A model generated the notes under the pieces. It had not been told where the DNA came from and ran no database searches. It saw only the letters and a list, made by a program, of their open reading frames with translations. 64,000 nucleotides of DNA from Alternaria dauci. Its lineage: Eukaryota > Ascomycota > Dothideomycetes > Pleosporales > Pleosporaceae. Shown in pieces: positions 45,774-56,012 of the stretch (within the stretch, counting starts at the first letter, position 1; the number at the start of each line of letters is the position of its first letter). Both the position numbers and the translations under genes were made by a program. The stretch spans positions 868,001 to 932,000 of the forward strand of contig NC_091279.1 in NCBI RefSeq assembly GCF_042100115.1, in the 5' to 3' direction.

Positions 45774-45959
45774 AACGGTGGCTATTATAACAGCGGCTAT
45801 TATTGGAGGGGGACGTGGTATCCCAATGTGCCTCAGCCATTCAGGGGTCGGCGACCTTGACTACCATATCATCCCACTTATGGCGGTCATTACTACGGTG
45901 GTTACAAACACAATTGGTATATCGGCTACCGAGGTGGCGACGGCATGCAGGCGCCATGA
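45774..45959 (+). other. Gly/Tyr-rich in-frame continuation beyond the CAF1 stop
   Basis: Read in the CAF1 frame after its TAG (45771-45773), 28 sense codons rich in Gly, Tyr and Trp run to a TGA at 45858-45860. That TGA is followed by CTA, a context known to favour stop-codon readthrough. Then 32 more codons of the same style run to a TGA at 45957-45959. Twelve Tyr and thirteen Gly occur in 60 codons, resembling the tail of CAF1. It may be a readthrough extension or a relic of a longer tail; this is inference. Confidence 0.45.
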
Positions 45960-46326
45960 GGGGTCGTGGATATTCAGGGCTGGTCACAGTGTAAGATGTG
46001 ATTATCAGCGTGATGGGTTGGTCTTACATGGCCTCGGACGGGCTGGCGTAGGATATAGCATTGTACGATACCCGGGGTTAGTGGTTAGTGTGCTGCGAGT
46101 GCGGACCATCTTTTGATAATATGGTCAATGTCATTATTGCATTCATTCCTCCATTTATTACCTGTGTGTAAGCAACGTGCCTGAAATTGAGCAGTATTCT
46201 CAATCCTCTCAATCCAGCTGTTGTGCTGGCCAAAGTAGAGTCGACGATTTGTGCAACATGAAATTGTATTCGCTTGCACAAAGCAAGAAGGCGGTTTCGA
46301 AGGGCGTCCACCAGACCAAAGTGCAT
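45960..46326. other. Convergent intergenic region, CAF1 / RPF1
   Basis: 367 bases of 3' flank for both genes. Nothing else is seen. Confidence 0.4.
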
Positions 46327-47707
46327 CTACATGTTGAACCTTGTCCTGTTCTTCTCCATGCGTCCCTTCCATTGCCATTCCTGGCCGCTCTTGAACTGGA
46401 TTCCGCGATCTATCCTGCGGAGTTTGAGGGTCATCCGGGGACTGCAGTCGTTGTTAGCTATATGTCTCAACTTTGTTTAATTGTAAACATGAAACTTACC
46501 CAATCTCTTGCATACCCACTTTGACATCCTCAACGCCTGCAAGCGGCTTGCCATCAGACCCCAGGATGGGTTTCTCACTCTCGCGCTTATCACGAAAAAC
46601 ATAACGATGTCTTCGCACAAAGATGTAATCACGCTGGTTGTGTAGTGTGAGGACCTGGCGGCCTTCGAGCTCAGGCTTTGCAGGGAACATGTTCTGGAAG
46701 AGATGTGCTGTGAGGATACCGAGCGGTGTCTTGAATTGGTTCAGGATCAGCTCGGGGTAGTGTCCTGTGTCGTTTGCGTGGCGGGGTAGCTTCTTGCCCT
46801 CGACCCAGTTTGTGAGGGAAAAGTGGAAATGCGGCCCGTCTGGAAGAGTGACAATGTCGAGTCCGTCGGGCTTCTTCTCGTGTTCGGCTTGCATGAGAAT
46901 CACAAGCGCCGTGTATCCTCTTGCGCTGGCGAAACCAGCAATCTCCTTGACGCTGTACTTGTGTGCGTGGACGTGTTGCGTTCGTCTTATGTAGGTGCTG
47001 TTGGGGAAGAGCGAGGTGAGGATTTCGGCTTCTTTGTGGAGCGTCGAGTTGATGCTTGTGGTGATCAGGATCTGTGGGTCGTCGGTACGGGGGTTGAATA
47101 TCGAGGGGAACTTTTGCTTGAGGAATTCGGGAGACAGCTCGAGGTTTGTTGCAGTGGATGTAGCGCTGGGACTGGAGGCGCGTTTCCCGGGCTTGGACGA
47201 GGCGGCGTCTGAATCCAGGTCCGAGTCGTCTGAATCGAGGTCGGATTCAGCCTCGGATTCGTCAAGCATGCTGTCTGCTTCGTCGTCCATGTCGTCGTCG
47301 TCGTCGTCTTCGGCGCTATTACCTTCCTTTGTCTGGTCGCGCTTCTTCAACTTGGCCAGTGTGCCCTCCTCTTGGCCCTCGTCTCCCTCCTTCTGTGCGG
47401 CTTCGTCTTGCTCGACCTTTCTCCGCTTTGCGAGTCTTTCCACATCTATGGCCCAGCCCAGCGCATCCTCTTCGTCGCCGACGGGTTCGTCCCACACTCG
47501 CTTGCCGTCGATGGTCGCAGGCTTGTTTTGTGCCAGTCGTTCCTCGCGCAGGGCCGGGTTCTTGTCTTCTTCGCGCTTGCGACGGAGTCTTGCATCTCTC
47601 TTTTCCGATTCACGCGCTTTCTTGATGGAGAGGAAGGCGGCCTGTCGGCGCAGTTTGTTCTTGGGCTTGAGACCCGAGGCCGTGTTGGAGCTCTTGGAGA
47701 AGGCCAT
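46327..47707 (-). CDS. RPF1: Ribosome production factor RPF1 (Brix domain)
   Basis: Exons 47707-46500 and 46441-46327, 440 aa. The short last exon supplies the conserved Brix end (GPRMTLKLRRIDRGIQF, EWQWKGRMEKNRTRFNM). The N-terminus is basic (KPKNKLRRQAAFLSIKKARE); residues about 115-185 are an Asp/Glu/Ser-rich acidic stretch. The Brix domain follows with ILITTSINSTLHKEA, FPNSTYIRRTQH, LPDGPHFHFSLTNW and GRQVLTLHNQRDYIFVRRHRYVF. Rpf1 acts in the nucleolus in 60S assembly and 27S pre-rRNA processing. The ATG at 47707 is used because KSSNTASGLKPKNK is the usual start; the in-frame ATG at 47773 adds 22 residues and is less likely. It diverges from GRS1 with only 276 bases between starts. Confidence 0.93.
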
Positions 47708-47983
47708 GGTGGATTCGAGTCGCGCTGCCCGGCCAGTGTTTCTAAAGTGTCTTCCAAGACTGCGAGTGCACAATGTTCACGCTCCTGGCCGTGTCCAACT
47801 TTTCGGTGGAGCCGCGGCCTGTGCTTTTCCGCAATCTTGGCGCGTTCGCACACCGGCAGAGAATCCCACATGGTGAAGCATGCCATGTCAAGGCTCGCGA
47901 CCTGTACTATATCTGTAAATATTAGACCCCTGTCGCTCATTAGTCTGCTTCTCTTGTCGGGTGCAAGAGTATAGACGTAGTAT
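47708..47983. promoter_or_regulatory. Short divergent region shared by RPF1 and GRS1
   Basis: 276 bases separate the two start codons, so the promoters likely overlap. Both products serve the translation machinery, so shared control is plausible. No TATA box is evident. Confidence 0.45.
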
Positions 47984-50280
47984 ATGCGCCGACTAATTCC
48001 ATTGCTGCGCGTCCCTCCATCTGCTTCGCGCCTCTCTCTACGTAGACCGTTGTATCGTGCCCCACCTCCGCCGACTCATCCCACCACGCACTTCTCGTCC
48101 ACACCACCACTCGCCAGATACAAGGTGCCACAGCGCAAGAACGTCGCCATGCCCAGCGATACCACCACATACAAGGGTAAGCCCTTTGAGCGCGCTGCGT
48201 TCGAGCAGCTCATGAAGGTACGCGGGTTGGACTCGACGCTGCACAGTCATGCTAACAGCCGCCATTGTAGCACAAATACTTCTATGCGCCCTCGTTCGAC
48301 ATCTACGGCGGCGTTGCCGGTCTCTACGACTATGGCCCACCGGGCTCTGCCCTCACCGACAACATTGTCGACATATGGCGCGAGCACTTTGTCCTAGAGG
48401 AGGATATGCTCAAGATCGAGCCCACCATCCTCACCACACACGACGTCCTCAAAACCTCTGGCCATGTCGACAAGTTTGCCGACTGGATGTGCAAGGACCC
48501 CAAGACTGGCGAGATCTTCCGGGCCGACCACCTCGTAGAAGAGGTCCTCGAGGCCAGGCTCAAGGGCGACAAGGAGGCACGCGGCCAGAAGGTGGAGGTG
48601 GAGGAGGAAGACCCCAAGAAGAAAAAGAAGAAGGTCAAGAACATTGCCGCCGTGAAGCTCGAGGACTCCATGGTCAAGGAGATTGAGGAGGTGCTGGCCA
48701 AGATTGACAACTACAACGGCGAGGAGCTTGGCCTCCTGATGAAGAAGTACGACATCAAGAACCCCGCCACCAACGGCGAGCTGCTACCCCCCGTTGCATT
48801 CAACCTCATGTTCCAGACCTCCATCGGCCCCTCGTCCAACCTGCCGGCCTACTTGCGTCCCGAGACTGCTCAGGGTCAGTTTGTCAATTTCCAAAAGCTG
48901 CTCGACCACAACATGCAGCAAATGCCCTTCGCCTCTGCGTCCATTGGCAAGTCGTTCCGTAACGAAATCTCCCCGCGACAGGGTCTGTTACGTGTGCGCG
49001 AGTTCCTCATGGCTGAAATCGAGCACTTTGTCGACCCCGAAGGTGGCAAGAAGCATCCACGATTCGACGAGGTCAAGGACGTTGAGCTTGAGCTGCTCAA
49101 CCGCGACGTCCAACTGGCCGGAAAGACCACCGTCGAGACCACCAAGATTGGCAAGGCTGTTGATACTGGTCTCGTGGACAATGAGACACTGGGTTACTTC
49201 TTGGCCCGCATCCAGCTGTTCCTGCTCAAGCTTGGTGTTGATCCCAAGAAGATCCGATTCAGGCAACACATGGCCAACGAGATGGCACATTATGCTGCCG
49301 ACTGCTGGGACGCTGAGCTGCTCACATCATACGGCTGGATCGAGTGTGTTGGCTGTGCTGACCGAAGCGCATACGATCTGACCGTGCACATGAAGAAGAC
49401 CGGCGCACCTCTGATTGTGCGCGAGACGAGGAAAGAGCCTCTAAAGGTCGAAGAGTTTGTCTGCGAAATTGACAAGAAGAAGTTTGGTCCCAAGTTCAAG
49501 AAGGACGGCAAGACCGTAGAAGCCGCCATCGACGCTTTGTCCCAAGACCTTCGTGAGAAGCTATCCTTGGATCTTGAGAAGGAGGGCAAGATCGTCATCG
49601 ACGTCCCGGAAGTTGGTGACGGCAAGGTAGAGGTACCAAAGGATCTCATCACCATCGAGAAGCGCACCCGTGTGGAGACCATGCGCGAATACACACCAAA
49701 CGTCATTGAGCCATCGTTCGGTATCGGCCGCATATTCTACGCAAGTACCCATATGCTGAGAGGGTCGTGTACGTTGCTAACTGAACCAGGCTCTATGTGA
49801 ACATGTCTACTGGACCCGTGAGCAGGACGAAGCCCGTGCTGTCCTCTCTTTCCCTCCGGCAGTTGCACCGACCAAGGTTCTCATCGTACCGCTCAGCTCA
49901 AACCCCGACTTTGATCCGTTTGTACGGAAGCTGAAGGACAAGCTACGAAGGCTTGGTATCTCTAACCGCGTTGACGCTTCCGGTGCATCCATCGGCAAGC
50001 GTTATGCTGTAAGTCATCTGTTTGCTCCAGAAATTCTGATCCAACGTTAACATCTCCCCAGCGCAACGATGAGCTTGGTACTCCTCTAGGCATTACCATA
50101 GATTTCCAGTCCGTCAAGGACAACACTTTCACGCTCCGAGACCGAGACACCACAGAGCAGGTCCGCTCAAGCTTAGACGAGATCGCCCAGGCCATTTCAA
50201 ATATCGTCAAGGGCGAGGAGACATGGTCAGACGTCGCAGCACGGCTACCCAAGTTTGAGGGCCAGGAAGTTGATCCGTGA
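47984..50280 (+). CDS. GRS1: Glycyl-tRNA synthetase, mitochondrial and cytosolic forms
   Basis: Exons 47984-48217, 48271-49740, 49790-50008 and 50062-50280 give 713 aa. The first 55 residues are Arg/Ser/Pro-rich, a mitochondrial presequence; an in-frame ATG at 48149 (MPSDTTTYKGKPFER) would give a 658-aa cytosolic form. The class II core shows motif 2 in FRNEISPRQGLLRVREF, LRPETAQGQFVNF, ECVGCADRSAYDL and motif 3 in EPSFGIGRIFY, then the anticodon-binding domain (FPPAVAPTKVLIVPLSS, ASIGKRYARNDELGTPLGITI). Like the yeast and human enzymes it has a Lys-rich insertion (about residues 195-215). It charges tRNA-Gly. Intron 2 has a GCAAGT donor instead of GT: only this joins IFY to ALCEHVYWTRE in frame. 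Identity is firm. Confidence 0.95.
49741..49789 (+). other. GC-AG intron in GRS1
   Basis: 49-nt intron starting GCAAGT and ending AACCAG, with branch TTGCTAACTG. The nearby GT donor (4 nt later) would shift the frame and hit a stop within a few codons. Confidence 0.85.
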
Positions 50281-51943
50281 GAAGACTGCAACCCAAATGT
50301 GAATACAGTCTACACTCTCCAATATTAGGGATTGAAGCAAGACCGAGAGAATTGCACGCTACAGGATGCACTCGTTGATGTTGTCACTCGCTCTTTCCTC
50401 GTGCTACACCGTGATGTCTGATCCGCCCGCGCCATAAACGTGCGTCTATCCAAATGCGCACACCGCACTACGCGCCACTCCTGAATCTTACGTTTTTCTC
50501 TCCAGCTCACTCTACTGCTCACGACGTCCCGTCCCATCTATCTCCCCGTATCGCACCTGCCAATGCGGCACAGCTGCGCATCAACTAGAGATGGAGGCCT
50601 AACCAACGTATGCGAACCAAACGTATTCCAGATTACATCTTCTTGGGATCCGGGCTGTCCGGCACTTTTCCGAATATCGCAAGATCGTCCGGCAGACATT
50701 ACAGCCAGAGCGCTCCTCATTAGGTTGCTCTCACTTTGCATGTAGGACACTCGGTGGAGATGAGAAAATCAAATTACTCACCGTCGGCAGGGGTTGACAG
50801 CTCGGCGCTTCTGGCTTTTGGTCCGTCTATTTTCTGGTACACCGGGCGACTGCCCGCTGCATCTCCTAGGGTCCAATGTAACCAGCGATGACTCGGTTGC
50901 GTTGAGTTTGCACATCTAAGCGTTAGACTCTGGAAACCTCCGAGGAGACTGGTATGAACATCCAAAATCTCGAATAGCCTCAGAGCCAGCGTACACTACA
51001 CCTTGTTCCACAAACTCATGAGATTGTGCATTCACTTCCGACAATCTGGTTGACGATCTACTGGGACCCGCCCGTACCGCTGACTCCGACAGTATGGCCG
51101 CACCGTCAAGCCCCGCGCCTGAACTCTGTCTGTCCTTGGAGCGAACGTGACATCCACATGGCCCTGCGCCCTCGGTCCTCCGTGCTGGTGGGATCAACAA
51201 GAGGTCGCTTCACTTTGGCTCTGATCTGCGGCTCCCACCTTTTTGTGACATGCTGCAAGCTGGCAGCAGGGTGTGGGTTTTTATGCGCTAACACCTGCGA
51301 ACACGTAGTACGAGCCGGAGATTGCGTTGTAACATAACGATGGACGCAATCATGTCGCGAACGGCTCGATTCAAGCACCAGGGCATTTACTTGTCCATCA
51401 TCTGGCCGCAGGCTGAAGCATAGATAGCCTGCTGTCTGATGCTGGGGTTGGTAATCGACCTGTGTCAGATCAGGAATCAGCGGGCAGTAGAGCCTGCACA
51501 TCGTTCAGGTGGCTGAACAGAGTCCCATCAGAGTCGGGCGAGGCCGAATCCTTAGCTACCAAAGGTATTGGCGGTTCTGACCATCTCCTGCTAACACGCT
51601 CCAACACCCATCTACATCGAGAGCAGCACACCATAAAGTATCGCGTCGGTCGCACACATAGCGTGAGTTTCACTGCCGCCTGCAGATCTCCTCGCCGTAA
51701 GTCGCCCGTTTACGCTTATATCCTGCATGTAGGGACCGTATACCCAGTATTCACGCGCCCCAGCATCAAGCGACCATCGCTTAGCATGCGGAACCTCAGG
51801 TTTTAGCACCAGTTTGCCAGGGTCCTACGAGTGCAGCACATGCCCAAAAGACGAAGCATTTCTACTCCTTCCATGCGCTCATCGTTTTCGTCTCGGCTTC
51901 CCCAACGATTTTGTTAGGTCCTTTGCGTCGGCTTTCCGAGACC
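50281..51943. other. 1.7-kb intergenic region, GRS1 / methyltransferase
   Basis: No supportable gene. Short ORFs on both strands (for example 51106-51501 minus, 51462-51806 plus) lack motifs. The right end must hold the promoter of the methyltransferase gene. Confidence 0.35.
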
Positions 51944-53409
51944 ATGGACGAGGGACAGCCACCACCCGAAGACGTGGTTGCCCCTCACACAGGCGCTCCA
52001 CTCAAACGCCGACGAGCTGACTCGGAAAGTACAGCGTCGATCGAGTCCAAGTATGTTGCTGCCCTCTACCCTCGCACATTTTTGCCACTTTACATTTCGC
52101 CGTGGTTGCTGGGTTAGATTCAAACGGGAGGCCTCAAGAGTAAACAACAACGACTGTTGCCTTGCAGACGATCCACCTTGGGCAACAATCGTACATTGGA
52201 TAAGCTGACACCTTGATTGACAGTCGCTCTGCTCGCACTTTGGCTTCCGACGATTTGGAATATTTCCATGAAAATGGACGAACATACGGCAACGAGACAT
52301 ACTATCTACCATGTGTGTACAAGCCACATAACGATTTCGTTGAGCAGGATCGTTTATCTTTACAACACGAAATATTCGTCCGAGCACTCCACGGCAAGCT
52401 TACCACTGCACGATTATTGCCCAGCACGCGAAGGATACTCGATTTGGGTACAGGACCGGGTCACTGGGCTGTTGCCATGGCGCGTCAATACCCGCAGGCG
52501 GAAGTCGTTGGGATAGATATGACTGAATGGGATATTGATACCACCGAAGCTACGTTGGGCGATGCCAGGGTGACGTGGGAGCTGGACGATCTGGACGTCT
52601 GGGGAAAAGAGATGGATGTTGACGAGCTGATCAATCAACTCTCGACTCTAGACTTGGCTACCGAAATGGCCCATCGAAATCCGGTGGAATCGCTCAGGAA
52701 GCCCAAATCAACGGTTGACCTCAATCAACGTGGAGGATCAAGTACTCCAGAAGAGTCTCTGACTATTGATCTCTCGACTCTCACCCCACAACCCGAACCC
52801 GGCTGGCATTTTAGCGATTCCTTCGAACTCATACATCTACGAAATATGAAAGGCTCCTTCACTCACTGGGAGGAAGTCTATGCGGAGATATACAAGAGCC
52901 TCTCGCCTGGTGGGTGCATTGAACTTGCAGATTGGGATCTGGGACAGGTGCCACTGGGTCCGGGTGAGATTACAGCGGCAAACATACCTATGCCCACTCT
53001 TCGCAAACTGTATGTGGCTTTTATGGAAGCATCATTCAAGTCCGGCCGTCCGCTCGGTCTCTTCTACATGCATCACACTTATCTCGAAGAAGCTGGGTTC
53101 GAAGACATTCGGACAACCCACGTCAATGTCCCAGTCGGGCAATGGCCAAAGGACGAGGCGCAAAAGTCGCTTGGTAAGATGATGTTTGTGTTGGGCATGG
53201 AGATGTTTGAACCGGTATGCTTGCGCCTCTTGACGACATGGGGGAGTAAGAGCAGGGTCTGGACTGCCGAGGAGGTCAGGGCAGACATTGCGGTGGCACA
53301 GCAAGAGGTCAAAGAATATGTCGAGCGATCTGAACGTGGAGAGGTGGAAGGCTGGTGCGCAAGCTTCAAGTGGATCACTGCTAGGAAAAGCTGGCACGCA
53401 GAGAAATGA
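51944..53409 (+). CDS. LaeA-like SAM-dependent methyltransferase
   Basis: Exons 51944-52050 and 52224-53409 with a 173-nt intron give 430 aa. The N-terminal 40 residues are polar (LKRRRADSESTAS resembles a nuclear signal). The class I methyltransferase fold begins with YFHENGRTYGNETYYLPC, as in fungal LaeA-type and UMTA-type proteins. SAM motif I is RILDLGTGPGHWAVAMARQYP, motif II EVVGIDMTEWDI. A polar insertion of about 60 residues follows the WELDDLDVW strand. Then come FELIHLRNMKGSF, SLSPGGCIELADWD (motif IV/post-I) and a C-terminal alpha/beta part with THVNVPVGQWPKD. Family members include regulators of secondary metabolism and small-molecule methyltransferases; the sequence does not decide which. 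The adjacent SDR could act with it, but no core biosynthetic gene is near. Substrate unknown. Confidence 0.85.
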
Positions 53410-53785
53410 GTCCAATTCGGGGATATGAGCTTGTCAATATGTGCATTGTATGGGGTTGGCGGTATTGTGAGTTTAATGTTGGTATTACGAGTAATGACTG
53501 CTTTGTACAAGGCACATCTCCGCTATGAAATGCAAATCAACTGGATTATACTCTGTCAATGGTGAGGAGTTCACATGCCTTTAGACGATGTACTCTCAAT
53601 CTAGGTGATGACAACCATGTTGGCGAACGTAATCAAGATCCACCCTTTTAGCCGAACATGGCAAGTACACTCGTTGCGCAGAGATGTTGAAGTTCGGAAG
53701 GTGGAGCCGTAGCGATGTCACATATTATAGAAACGATGCTGTAGGTGAACAATCACGCAGCCTTTCGATTTTCCACAATCCAAAC
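53410..53785. other. Intergenic region, methyltransferase / SDR
   Basis: 376 bases between two same-direction genes; no other ORF is supportable. It should contain the SDR promoter. Confidence 0.4.
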
Positions 53786-54719
53786 ATGTCGCAGAACCTC
53801 TCAGCCAACATGCTCTTCAGTGTCAACGGCATTATAGCCGTCATTACAGGAGGCGGATCGGGTAGTCGACCCATGCATCCGATCTGGCAGCATGGCCCTA
53901 ATATTACTAGGTATCGGTCTGATGATGACCAAGGCCCTGGCAGCTAACGGCGCCCACCGTATATACATTGTCGGCCGCCGCGAAGACGTACTCCGCTCAG
54001 CCGCAGAGAGCATCGACGCCGGAATTGTGATCCCCCTACCCGGCGACGTCACATGCCGCGAGTCTCTGCTCGGAATCGCAAAGCAGGTAGAGGCTGAGAC
54101 AGGCTACATCAACCTCCTCATCTGCAACGCGGGAATCATGGGCCCCAAGCCGCTCAAAGCAGCACCAGGTGCCCCTTCGCCATCGCTCTCAGAATATAGG
54201 GCACACGCCCTCGAGACGCCCATGGAGGAGTTTACAAACGTGTATGCGGTGAATACCACAGCTGTATACTACACTACTCTCGCCTTTCTCTCTCTCCTCG
54301 ACGCCGAAAACACCAAGAGCAACACGAGCGCAGGCGTCGGCTCCCAAGTCATAACGACATCGAGCATCGGCGGCTTCTCGCGCTTGCCCGGTGCCTCGTT
54401 TGCCTACAACAGCAGCAAAGCAGCTGTTACACATATGACGAAGATGCTTGCCACGTCGTTTGTTCCATACGGTATCCGCTGCAATGTGCTTGCGCCCGGT
54501 ATCTTTCCGTCTGAGCTCGCCATGGGCATCATTGGGGCGTTGGATCCGGAGAAGACTGGCGAGATGGATAGGAACATTGTGCCGGCGGGGAGAGCGGGGA
54601 GGGAGGAGGATATTGCGGGCGCGGTGCTGTGGATGGCGAGTCGGGCGGGGAGCTATCTGAATGGGAGTGTGGTTGTGGTCGACGGGGGGAGGCTGGGCAT
54701 GTTGACGTCTACATACTGA
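53786..54719 (+). CDS. Short-chain dehydrogenase/reductase (classical SDR)
   Basis: Exons 53786-53861 and 53911-54719 with a 49-nt intron give 294 aa. The intron sits inside the cofactor motif: splicing makes TGGGSGIG, the Rossmann glycine motif, at about residues 20-27. Further signatures are RIYIVGRRED, NLLICNAGIMGP (NAG), NVYAVNTTAVYYTT, ITTSSIGGFS (catalytic Ser) and FAYNSSKAAVTHMTKMLA (Tyr and Lys of YxxxK), then APGIFPSELA and LNGSVVVVDGG. The Arg pair after the second strand (GRRED) suggests NADP(H) preference; that is inference. The start at 53786 (MSQNLSANMLFSVNG) is normal length before the glycine motif; the in-frame ATG at 53684 would be too long. Substrate unknown. Confidence 0.9.
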
Positions 54720-54933
54720 AGTGGTCAGCCGTAGCTTCGAGCAGTCACTGCTCGTGCTTCATAGTGACTGTTGTTGTCTGATGGTGTTCAGATTGCAGTG
54801 CCTGAGTAACGGAAGCCCCACTACAGCACCGGTAGCGCGCTTTCCCCTGCATGTGCGGAGTTGAAGCCACACCTCCGCACCAGCTTGCTAAACCTCGACT
54901 AACTTACCATGCGCGCGTGCTAACCACGCGACA

Positions 54934-56012
54934 ATGCCTGCACAACCGCACCGCCTCAATTCAAATGAGCTTCTTAACAAACCAGGCTTCCTAGGCGCTG
55001 CGGCGCGCTTCTGGCAGGTACGTCATTTCGACAATGGGCACCATTCACGAATAGACAGCTAACAGATGACACTTGCAGCGCTCATATGCGTCAGACTATG
55101 TCGGCCTTGCGATACTGACGTGCGGGTACATATTTGTGAGTGAGCAACAACATAGCTATGCTATATAATCCCAGATATCCAGAACTGACAAACTAGGCAC
55201 AGATACAATTCCTCGCCGAACCCTTCCACCGCATGTTCTTCCTCGATAACCTCGCCATCGGCTACCCACACGCCGACGTGGAGCGCGTGCCAGTCTCGTG
55301 GCTCTTCATATACGCCGGCGCAGTGCCCCTCGGTATACTCATCGCCTGGGCGCTCGTCCTCCGCCCTGGAACACACAAAGCGCATGTCACGATCCTGGGC
55401 TGGTTCATCAGCATGATCTTGACCATGTTCATAACAGACGTGATCAAGAACGCTGTTGGGCGGCCCCGGCCAGATCTGATTGCGAGATGCAAACCCGCTC
55501 CTGGGACGCCAGCACACCAACTCGTCACATTCGAAGTCTGCACCGAGACCGATCACCACGTCCTACACGACGGCTGGCGCAGTTTCCCCAGTGGCCATAG
55601 CAGTTTTTCCTTTAGTGGATTGGGCTATCTTGCGCTCTTCATCGCAGGCCAATGCCACGTTTACCGCCCTCGCGCCGATCTCGCCCGCGTCCTTCTCGCT
55701 CTCGCTCCTCTGCTCGGCGCTGCCTTGATCGCCATCTCGCGCTGTGAAGACTACCGCCACGATGTGTACGATGTCAGTGTTGGGTCGGTGCTGGGTATGG
55801 CGGTTGCGCATTACACGTACAGGAGGTATTATCCGGCCCTGAGGAACAGGCAGTGCGCAACGCCGTTTCCTAATCCGGCGGACGGGAAGGGCTGGGGGAA
55901 GATCAAGGGAGACGAAGAGAGTTTGAGGGCTGCGAGCGAGTTTGAGCTGGATGACCTTGATGAGGAAGATGGCGGCGAGGGGGAAGGGAGGCCGTTGAAT
56001 GGGAGGCGGTAA
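54934..56012 (+). CDS. PAP2-type lipid phosphate phosphatase (DPP1/LPP1-like)
   Basis: Exons 54934-55017, 55079-55135 and 55203-56012, 316 aa. The acceptor of intron 2 could also be six bases earlier (55197), adding two residues in frame; the later CACAG fits the branch distance better. Six hydrophobic segments are likely, the first in YVGLAILTCGYIF. The three phosphatase motifs are present: KNAVGRPRP (C1), PSGHSS (C2), and SRCEDYRHDVYD (C3), with catalytic His in C2 and C3. The C-terminal 60 residues are acidic and soluble. Yeast Dpp1 and Lpp1 dephosphorylate diacylglycerol pyrophosphate and phosphatidic acid at the vacuole/Golgi, and this is the likely role. The two short upstream exons supply the N-terminus normally seen in the family. 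Confidence 0.88.

Noticed and set aside
45751..46116. 121-codon plus frame over the CAF1 end
   Set aside because: It is out of frame with CAF1; its Gly/Ile/Val composition is a shadow of the Gly/Tyr-rich codons in the CAF1 frame.
51944..54719. Methyltransferase plus SDR as a secondary-metabolite cluster
   Set aside because: No polyketide synthase, peptide synthetase, terpene cyclase, P450 or transporter nearby; the Zn2Cys6 gene is about 28 kb away.
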